DNA of 64,000 bases from an uncultured Paracoccaceae bacterium (GTDB taxonomy: Bacteria > Pseudomonadota > Alphaproteobacteria > Rhodobacterales > Rhodobacteraceae): positions 1,550,001 through 1,614,000 of the forward strand of contig CANLYJ010000001.1 of assembly GCA_947495295.1 (NCBI GenBank). The letters run 5' to 3'. The first letter of the stretch is position 1; each line of letters begins with the position of its first letter. The notes beneath the pieces are model-generated. The model ran no database searches, was not told where the DNA came from, and was given only the letters and a program-made list of their open reading frames with translations. A program made the position numbers and the translations under genes. This document shows positions 16,164-22,822 of the stretch, piece by piece.

Positions 16164-17240
16164 TCAAGCTGCAGCTTCTTTGGTGGGGCACCTCAACGCA
16201 TTTCCGTCCGGTCCAAAGAGATGGATGTTTTCCGACTGGATGCGCAATCCAACACGGTCACCCGGTTGCACTGGAATATTGCCATGTTCACGAACCATAA
16301 GCGGGCCCAACCCCTCCACCTGAAGATAGAGATTTGTGTCAGACCCCAGATGCTCAACCACATCCGCAACTCCAACAAGATCGCCGACCTCGACGACGTC
16401 GATATGTTCGGGACGCATGCCAAGCTCGACGGCGTCAATTGTGCCGAACAAATGCGGAAGCTCTAACAAGGTGCCATCGGCCAGTTTAACCCCATTTGAA
16501 TTGCCCTGAACGGGGATGATATTCATTGTGGGTGAGCCAATGAACTGCGCGACGAACTTGTTTGCCGGGCGTTCATAAAGGTCGAGCGGGCTGCCTACTT
16601 GCTGAATGTCACCACCGTTCAGCACGACGATCCGGTCGGCCAAAGTGAGTGCTTCGACCTGATCATGTGTGACGTAGATCATCGTCGCGCCCAGTTTTTG
16701 ATGCAGCCGCGCAATCTCCAGGCGCATCTCGACCCGCAAAGACGCATCAAGGTTGGACAGAGGTTCGTCGAACAGGAATGCCCGTGGGTCCCGGATAATC
16801 GCACGCCCCATTGCGACACGTTGCCGTTGCCCGCCTGATAATGCTTTTGGCAAGCGTTCGGTCAGGGAAGTCAGCCCCAGCGTCTCCGCAGCCTGCTTGA
16901 CGCGTGACATGCGTTCATTGCTTGGATCTTTACGGATTTCCATCGAGAACCCCATATTCCGCGCAACGTCCATATGCGGATAAAGAGCGTAAGATTGGAA
17001 CACCATCGCAATGTCGCGATCACGTGGTCGGACATCGTTCATCCGCTCGCCGTCAATCAGGAAATCCCCTGATGTGATTGGCTCAAGCCCCGCGATCATC
17101 CGCAGCAAGGTAGACTTACCGCAGCCCGATGGGCCGACCAGGACTATAAATTCACCGTCTTCAATATCGAGGTCAATGTCACGCAGTACCTCGACGGAAC
17201 CATAACGTTTTACGACGTCTTTCAGTTCGATACGTGCCAT
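16164..17240 (-). CDS. ABC transporter ATP-binding protein (UgpC/MalK type)
   Basis: The 358-residue protein has Walker A GPSGCGKST (residues 37-45), signature LSGGQRQRVAMGRA, Walker B AFLFDEPLSNLD and a switch His in YVTHDQ. The C-terminal TOBE/OB extension (about residues 235-350) is typical of carbohydrate importers and includes a GMRPEH motif. It energises the transporter formed by the two permeases upstream. It is the last intact gene of a minus-strand operon starting with the FadR-type regulator. Base composition of the operon looks somewhat less GC-rich than the housekeeping genes around it. Confidence 0.95.
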   Translation of the reverse strand: MARIELKDVVKRYGSVEVLRDIDLDIEDGEFIVLVGPSGCGKSTLLRMIAGLEPITSGDFLIDGERMNDVRPRDRDIAMVFQSYALYPHMDVARNMGFSMEIRKDPSNERMSRVKQAAETLGLTSLTERLPKALSGGQRQRVAMGRAIIRDPRAFLFDEPLSNLDASLRVEMRLEIARLHQKLGATMIYVTHDQVEALTLADRIVVLNGGDIQQVGSPLDLYERPANKFVAQFIGSPTMNIIPVQGNSNGVKLADGTLLELPHLFGTIDAVELGMRPEHIDVVEVGDLVGVADVVEHLGSDTNLYLQVEGLGPLMVREHGNIPVQPGDRVGLRIQSENIHLFGPDGNALRCPTKEAAA

Positions 17241-17253
17241 GTATTTTGGCCCC

Positions 17254-18093
17254 CTATCCTTTGACTGCGCCGGACGTGAGGCCCTGCACCAGGTAGCGTT
17301 GAATGAAGATGAAAAAGAGACAGCTTGGGATCAGCGCGAGCACACCCGCCGCCATCATCTGCCCCCAATCGACAGAGAATTTTGATACAAATGTCAGCAA
17401 ACCAACCGGGAAAGTCATCGCCTCATTTTTCGAAATCAGCATCAATGCGAACAACAACTCCGACCACGCGGCGGTAAAGACAAAGCCAAGCGTCGCGCCA
17501 AGCCCCGGCAGCGTCAGCGGGAAGATCACCTTGCGCAGCGCCTGAAAGCGGGAGCAGCCGTCCATCATCGCGGCCTCTTCCAAGTCTTTCGGGATACCAT
17601 CGAAGAACGATTGCATCAGGAAGGTCGCGAAGGGGATGTTAAACGCGGTGTAGACTACAATCAGCGATGTCAGTGAATTGAGCATCCCCAAGGAGGCTAC
17701 GATTTTATAGATCGGCGCGATGATCATCAGCAGCGGGAACATCTGGGTGATGAGCATGGCTGCGATGATGATTCTCTTGCCACCGAAATCGAAGCGCGAA
17801 AACGCATATCCCGCGCCTGCCGCGATGAGCGTCGTGGCCGCTGCGGTCCCAAGCGAGACGTAAAGGGAATTCCCGAAATAGGCGAGAAAGTCAGTCTGGA
17901 ACAAGACCGTGCGGAAGTTGTCCAATGTCAGCGATGAGGGCCAAAGCTGCGTACCTTCCGAGAAGATCAACTGATCCGGCGTGATGGCGATTTTCAGCAG
18001 CCAATATAGCGGGAACAGCGCGAAGCTCAGATATCCCAGCAAAGCCGCATATTTGCCGATGGTCAGCAGCGGACGTGATTGTGCGGTAGCCAT
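17254..18093 (-). CDS. Carbohydrate ABC transporter permease (MalG type)
   Basis: The 279-residue inner-membrane protein has six hydrophobic segments and the EAA loop EEAAMMDGCSRFQALRKVIFP near residues 190-210, which contacts the ATPase. The C-terminal QRYLVQGLTSGAVKG is typical of the CUT1 family. The start at 18093 was chosen because an upstream in-frame ATG would extend far into the other permease gene. It pairs with the MalF-type permease 7 bases upstream. Confidence 0.94.
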   Translation of the reverse strand: MATAQSRPLLTIGKYAALLGYLSFALFPLYWLLKIAITPDQLIFSEGTQLWPSSLTLDNFRTVLFQTDFLAYFGNSLYVSLGTAAATTLIAAGAGYAFSRFDFGGKRIIIAAMLITQMFPLLMIIAPIYKIVASLGMLNSLTSLIVVYTAFNIPFATFLMQSFFDGIPKDLEEAAMMDGCSRFQALRKVIFPLTLPGLGATLGFVFTAAWSELLFALMLISKNEAMTFPVGLLTFVSKFSVDWGQMMAAGVLALIPSCLFFIFIQRYLVQGLTSGAVKG

Positions 18094-18100
18094 GGGAACC

Positions 18101-19036
18101 TCAGATCTTGACCAGCTTCTTGCGAAGCCAGAGCAAAATGACTGCGTAAACCAGCAAGATACCCAGAAGCGCCACAGCGATGGCAGAGGCATAGCCGAAG
18201 TCGAGTTTACGGAACGCGGTGGTGAAGATGTACGAACTGACGATCTGTGTTGAGTTCGCAGGCCCGCCCCCTGTCATGACGTAGATGAGATCGGCGAAAT
18301 TCGCGATCCAGATCGTGCGCAGCATCACAGTGATTGCGATCATTGGTGCCAAGAACGGTAGAGTGATCTTGGTGAAGGTCTGCCATGGCGACGCGCCGTC
18401 GATCTCTGCCGCTTCGTACAATTCGCCCGGAATGGATTGCAACGCGGCCAGCAGCGTGATCGCAAAGAACGGTACGCCGAACCAGATATTGGCCACGATC
18501 GGACCCCACATGGCGAGCTCTGGGTCGCCCATGATGTTGTAGGGTTCTGACAAAATGCCAAGGGCGGCCATCCAGTGAGGGAGGGGGCCAATCACTGGGT
18601 TAAACAGCCATGCCCATGTGAGCGCTGATAAGAATGTCGGTACGGCCCAGGGCAAAAAGACCAGCGCTTGGAACAGTTTCTTGCCAAAGAATCGCGTGTT
18701 GAGCAGCATGGCAAGGCCGAGGCCCAACAGGAATTGGAAGCTGATCGACCAGAACGTCCACCAGAAGGTGTTTTCCAATGCAAGCCAGAATTTGCGGTCA
18801 GACCAGAGCTTTTGGTAATTCTCGAACCCCACCCAGCCGGTGTTGAATGGGTTGAGCAGCTCAATGGACTGAAAAGAATAAGAGATGCCGATGATCAGAG
18901 GGATCATCATCACGGTGCCGATGAGAAAGATCCCCGGTGATAAATAAAGGAACGGCTCCACCATATAATGCCAGTAAAGCGAGCGTCGTGCCCGGGATCT
19001 CCCGGGCATGACTTGTGTTTGTTGACGCGGTGTCAC
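18101..19036 (-). CDS. Carbohydrate ABC transporter permease (MalF type)
   Basis: The protein is about 311 residues with six membrane segments and the EAA loop YEAAEIDGASPWQTFTKITLP, the ATPase-coupling site. The first helix begins at YMVEPFLYLSPGIFLIG, as in UgpA/MalF-type CUT1 permeases. The start is set at a GTG that overlaps the stop of the binding-protein gene (GTGA). An ATG at 19009 is the alternative, and the upstream ATG at 19084 is unlikely because it lies inside the previous gene. With the MalG-type partner it forms the membrane channel. Confidence 0.92.
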   Translation of the reverse strand: MTPRQQTQVMPGRSRARRSLYWHYMVEPFLYLSPGIFLIGTVMMIPLIIGISYSFQSIELLNPFNTGWVGFENYQKLWSDRKFWLALENTFWWTFWSISFQFLLGLGLAMLLNTRFFGKKLFQALVFLPWAVPTFLSALTWAWLFNPVIGPLPHWMAALGILSEPYNIMGDPELAMWGPIVANIWFGVPFFAITLLAALQSIPGELYEAAEIDGASPWQTFTKITLPFLAPMIAITVMLRTIWIANFADLIYVMTGGGPANSTQIVSSYIFTTAFRKLDFGYASAIAVALLGILLVYAVILLWLRKKLVKI

Positions 19037-20292
19037 TGCTTTGCTTTCCACTTGGCGTATTCGGATGTCAGCAATTCTGCCCATTCGTCAGCGACGTTCT
19101 GCGCGCTGCGTTGACCCAACAGCGCTTCCTGGCTGGTTTCCAACAGAACAGTGCTGCCAAAATAGCCCCATTGCTCCAGATAGGTCGGCATCACAGTCGG
19201 CTCATATTGTTCGCCGTTCAACTCTTCGAACCAGCCTTTGAATTGCTCTGTCTGGAAATACGGATCCTGATCCGCACCCTGATGGATCGGGATCACGCCC
19301 ACGCGCTTCGACCATGTGGCGTTGGCCTCGGGCGAGGAAAGTGTCGCGACAAGATCAAACGCTTCATCTTCATGTTCGGTCGAACTGAAAATGGACCAAC
19401 CCGCAAATCCGATGGTCGGGAAGGCTTTGCCAGATGGTCCAACAGGCATCGGAATCACGGCGAAATCTTCTGCTGGCATCCGCTCTGCAATGGCGATCAA
19501 AGCATCCGGGTCTTGGTCGAGGAAAGCACAAGTCCCCGAGTAGAAGCCGGCGACGATTTCGTTGAAGCCCCAGTTGACACTGTCCTTGGGCGCATAGCCA
19601 TTCTGGTACATGTCGATCATGAACTGAATGCCTTCAACAGAGCCCGGTTCGTTGATGCGGCTTTGCCCGTCTTCGGTAAAAAACTCGTTGGTACCGTTCA
19701 TCGTAGCAGCGAACATGATCCAGCCATTGGTGCCGCCGGGACCACCACGCAGACAATAGCCGGACTTGCCCGGCAGTTCAGATACGGCAGCCGAGGCGGC
19801 CATGAATTCTTCCATTGTGCCCGGTGGGTTTTCGATACCGGCCTCAGCCAGCAGTTTCTTGTTGTAGAACATCGCCCGCAGGTAAAAGCCGTATGGGATC
19901 ATATAAAGATCGCCAGCCTGGCTGCCCATCGCGACAGTTTTGTCGGTCAGCGTCGCGCCGTGCTCCCACCTTGCCACGTGCTCTGTCAAACTGGCCAGCT
20001 GGCCTGAACCTGCGTAAAGCGCCTGCCAAGTGTCGGGCATTTCAACCACGTCAGGGATGTCCCCACCAGCAACCATTGTGGCAAGTTTTTCAAAGGCTTG
20101 CCCCCAAGGCAGGCTGACGATCTCTACCGTAACACCCGGATTTTCGGCTTCGTAGCTATCGACAATGCCTTGCAAAACTTCGGTCCGTTCCGGGCTGGTG
20201 ATCACTTCGACCAGCTTTAGTGTCGTATCGGCGTATGCTCCGCTCGCCATTAGGATGGCAGCAGTGCTGAGTGTGGTTAACATTCGTCTCAT
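19033..20292 (-). CDS. Periplasmic solute-binding protein, family 1 (carbohydrate type)
   Basis: The 419-residue protein has a signal peptide ending GAYA-DTTLKLVE near residue 21. The mature part has the two-lobe family-1 layout, including YEAENPGVTVEIVSLPWGQA and YMIPYGFYLRAMFYNKKLL, as in maltose or multiple-sugar binding proteins. It delivers substrate to the MalF/MalG-type permeases. The ribosome site GGAAGGAAA is strong, fitting a highly expressed binding protein. The ligand cannot be deduced; the neighbouring PLP enzyme suggests it may not be a plain sugar. Confidence 0.93.
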   Translation of the reverse strand: MRRMLTTLSTAAILMASGAYADTTLKLVEVITSPERTEVLQGIVDSYEAENPGVTVEIVSLPWGQAFEKLATMVAGGDIPDVVEMPDTWQALYAGSGQLASLTEHVARWEHGATLTDKTVAMGSQAGDLYMIPYGFYLRAMFYNKKLLAEAGIENPPGTMEEFMAASAAVSELPGKSGYCLRGGPGGTNGWIMFAATMNGTNEFFTEDGQSRINEPGSVEGIQFMIDMYQNGYAPKDSVNWGFNEIVAGFYSGTCAFLDQDPDALIAIAERMPAEDFAVIPMPVGPSGKAFPTIGFAGWSIFSSTEHEDEAFDLVATLSSPEANATWSKRVGVIPIHQGADQDPYFQTEQFKGWFEELNGEQYEPTVMPTYLEQWGYFGSTVLLETSQEALLGQRSAQNVADEWAELLTSEYAKWKAKQ

Positions 20293-20338
20293 TATGAATT
20301 TCCTTCCGTGTTAGTTGGTGACAGCGTCTTGATGCCAG

Positions 20339-21490
20339 TCAGGCTGCGCCTTTGCTGAGAGCGGCCAAAAAATCCGCCCAAAGATCTTCTGCGTCCTCCA
20401 GTCCAAGGTTCAGTCGAACCAAGTTCGGAGAGACGCCAAATTTCTGCATTGAGTTCTGTTCGCCGGCCTGCGCCAACCCCACGCGGGCGGGCAGGATCAG
20501 GCTTTCGAACCCACCCCAACTGACCCCAAGCCGGAAATACGCGAGTGCGTCAGAGAATTTTGGAATGTCGACACTGTCGTCAAACTCGATCGACATAAGG
20601 CCGGACCGACCCGTCAGGCCCGGCACCGCATTTGCACCGGGACTATTGATCTTGCGCACTTGGGGAATGGTCGCCAAGCGATCCACAAACAAGTTGGCGG
20701 TGGCCTGATGCTGCATCATACGCGCATTCAACGTGCGCAATCCGCGTGTCAGCAGGAACGCCTCGAAAGGGGCAAGTTTTGCGCCCAGAAGCGGAAGTGT
20801 CAGATCACGGATGCGGGCGATATGCTCTAGGGAGGAAATCGCAACCCCCGCAACCGTGTCCGAATGCCCCGAGATATATTTCGAGGCCGAATGCACAACG
20901 ATATCGATGCCAAGCGTCAGCGGGCGCTGAAACACGGGGCTGGCCCATGAATTATCGATCATGGTTACGGCGTGATGCCGTTTCGCGTGACCTGCCACTT
21001 TCACCAAATTCATCGGCATGAAGACGACGGAGTTCGGGCTTTCCAAATAGGCCAGATCAACGCCTTCCAGCAGGTCTGCGTCGTTCTCGAACTCTTCAAC
21101 CGAATGATAGCTGATCTCGATCCCAAAGGGGCGCAGGATACGTTCCATGAAGCGGTATGTGTCTGGATAAACATGTTCGACGCAGGCAATCCGGCTGCCC
21201 GGTTTCACGAATGCCAGCAGCGTCGAGGTGATCGCCGCAATGCCAGAGGCGAAGCCGATGGCGGCCTCACCTTGTTCTGCATTGGCCATCAATTGCTCAA
21301 ACGCTGCAACCGTGGGGTTCTGAACGCGTGTATATATCGGCTGATCAGAGCGACCTGCCATGCGATCTTCGAAGTCCTGATAGGTGTCGAACGCGAAAAG
21401 CGAGGTTTGCACGATCGGGGGTGTCATTGATCCGTTGGCGTCGTCAAAGACCGTCGCCATCAGGGTTGCGAGGCTTTGTTCCTCAGACAT
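20339..21490 (-). CDS. Cys/Met metabolism PLP-dependent lyase or transferase
   Basis: The 383-residue protein belongs to the cystathionine gamma-synthase/beta-lyase family of fold-type I PLP enzymes. The cofactor lysine is in HSASKYISGHSD. The phosphate-binding region is GFASGIAAITSTLLAF, and Asp of MIDNSWASPVFQRPL contacts the pyridine ring. The C-terminal GVSWGGFESLILPA is also typical. Members cleave or replace C-S (or C-O) bonds of amino acids. The start at 21490 lies within the regulator's end (ATGTCTGA, 8-base overlap). Its place between regulator and ABC transporter suggests the imported compound, or a derivative, is its substrate. Confidence 0.9.
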   Translation of the reverse strand: MSEEQSLATLMATVFDDANGSMTPPIVQTSLFAFDTYQDFEDRMAGRSDQPIYTRVQNPTVAAFEQLMANAEQGEAAIGFASGIAAITSTLLAFVKPGSRIACVEHVYPDTYRFMERILRPFGIEISYHSVEEFENDADLLEGVDLAYLESPNSVVFMPMNLVKVAGHAKRHHAVTMIDNSWASPVFQRPLTLGIDIVVHSASKYISGHSDTVAGVAISSLEHIARIRDLTLPLLGAKLAPFEAFLLTRGLRTLNARMMQHQATANLFVDRLATIPQVRKINSPGANAVPGLTGRSGLMSIEFDDSVDIPKFSDALAYFRLGVSWGGFESLILPARVGLAQAGEQNSMQKFGVSPNLVRLNLGLEDAEDLWADFLAALSKGAA

Positions 21491-22259
21491 CTGGTCCCTC
21501 CATGATCGCAATGACTTCCGCCTCAACCATCTCCATGATCCGTTCCATCACTTTGGCAGCGGTAGCGCCGTCACCCTTGGCAACGGCACGCGCCAGTTCA
21601 GGGTGCAGGGGTATCGTCGCCTGTCCCAAATGTGGTTGCCCAAAAGGCGCTTCATAGATCGCGTTGAAGCCGTCTTGAATCTGACGGATCAGTTGCTCGA
21701 ATAGCGGATTGCCGGAGGCCTCGTGGATCGCGCTGTGAAACCGATGGTCTGCCCCGCGCCAATCTTCACCTGCCTCATACACCGCCATCAATTCAGCTGC
21801 GCGTGCGACAATGATCAGGCCTTGCTGCTCGGTCATTTGTTTTGCCGCGACGCGCACGGCCTCAATCTCCAGCGGGCGCCGCACAGCATGCGTCCGCAGC
21901 AGGCTTTCTGCCTCAAGTTTCAGCGTCAAAGGCATGTGGATTGCGTTGGCAGAGACCTCAGCCGCAAGACGCGTGCCGGCCTTTTTATTGCGGGTAACGA
22001 TCCCCATATTTTGCCACGCGATCAGCGCTTCGCGCACTTTTGAACGCCCGACATTCAGCTTTTTTGCGATTTCAATTTCTGGTGGCAATCGGTCCCCGAC
22101 GCCTAGTTTGGCGCGTTCGATCATCACAGAGAGCGCTTCCAGGACATCACGACTGTCACCTGACTGTTCAAGGTGATCTAGCGCTTCACGCGAAGATGTC
22201 GGGCCCTTTGATGTTGCATCTGCGTCGGTCACGGGAAACTCATTTTGCTGCCAATACAC
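21483..22259 (-). CDS. FadR-family (GntR superfamily) transcriptional regulator
   Basis: The 258-residue protein has a winged helix at about residues 40-105 (VGDRLPPEIEIAKKLNVGRS, then KVREALIAW) and an all-helical FCD ligand-binding domain with metal-contacting His/Asp residues (WRGADHRFHSAIHEASGNPLF). It is the first gene of the operon with the PLP enzyme and ABC transporter. The start is a GTG only about 10 bases from operator-like palindromes and the promoter, so the mRNA may be nearly leaderless. A GTG about 11 codons downstream is an alternative. It probably represses its own operon and is released by the imported compound. Confidence 0.92.
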   Translation of the reverse strand: MYWQQNEFPVTDADATSKGPTSSREALDHLEQSGDSRDVLEALSVMIERAKLGVGDRLPPEIEIAKKLNVGRSKVREALIAWQNMGIVTRNKKAGTRLAAEVSANAIHMPLTLKLEAESLLRTHAVRRPLEIEAVRVAAKQMTEQQGLIIVARAAELMAVYEAGEDWRGADHRFHSAIHEASGNPLFEQLIRQIQDGFNAIYEAPFGQPHLGQATIPLHPELARAVAKGDGATAAKVMERIMEMVEAEVIAIMEGPDV

Positions 22260-22264
22260 TAGAG

Positions 22265-22306
22265 CATATAATGTCGCACATAATCAAGTTAATGTCTGAC
22301 ATTATA
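22265..22306 (-). promoter_or_regulatory. Promoter and tandem operators of the FadR-type regulator operon
   Basis: A perfect 13-base palindrome AATGTC-T-GACATT (22291-22303) has the form of FadR-family operators. A second imperfect site, ATGT-CGC-ACAT (22271-22281), is centred 21 bases away, two helical turns, on the same face. Longer arms TATAATGTC (22267-22275) and GACATTATA (22298-22306) also match. A minus-strand promoter, TTAACT with a 16-base gap to TATATG (22270-22265), lies under both sites, so binding would block transcription. Confidence 0.65.
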
Positions 22307-22386
22307 ATTTAACAAATAAATTAATAGCTTATGCTCGTTCTGGCCAACCAACATTGAAACCTGAATACACTCATTCCGAAAAATGA

Positions 22387-22548
22387 TTCCCTGTCGCTGG
22401 ATTGGATTTGGGTTTTGAGGCGCGTTTCGAACCGGAATTGAACGCGCAAGGCATCAACACCAAACCACAGCGTTCGATTTACACACTCCCGGAGAACAAG
22501 AGAGTTTATGAACCACGGCGAATGTCAAACGTCCTATCGTTTCGCTAA
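22387..22548 (+). other. Possible remnant of a coding sequence
   Basis: This is an open frame of about 54 codons without a convincing start, containing GLDLGFEARFEPELNAQGIN followed by PENKRVYEPRRMSNVLSFR and a TAA. The composition looks protein-like but I recognise no family. It lies in the 563-base gap (22260-22822) between the regulator operon's promoter and the rne terminator; apart from those I see nothing else there. With the fragment at 15.8-16.1 kb it suggests that both borders of the transporter island have decayed. Confidence 0.25.
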
Positions 22549-22753
22549 GGTGTTTTTGCGTTAAAATAGTGACGTCAAAGTGGATCGCGAACAATCGCTG
22601 AACCACCGCTGGTCACAATCCATCAAGCCACTCAGACGTCGCCTGCCCGCATGAAACGGACATGCAGCCATTGAACTTGACTGGCAACCATATCCCGTAC
22701 AGCCGATACCAAGCTGTCCTTCCGCTTCCGGCTGGAAGAACCTTTAATACAGC

Positions 22754-22783
22754 AAGACGCCGCCCAGCAAAGGGCGGCGTCTT
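22754..22783 (-). terminator. rne terminator hairpin
   Basis: Perfect 12-base arms AAGACGCCGCCC (22754-22765) and GGGCGGCGTCTT (22772-22783) surround a 6-base loop, 40 bases after the rne stop. The U-tract is weak, but the stem is long and GC-rich. Confidence 0.75.
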
Positions 22784-22822
22784 GTATCGCTTGTGATCGC
22801 ATCAGGGCCGAAAAATCGCCGC

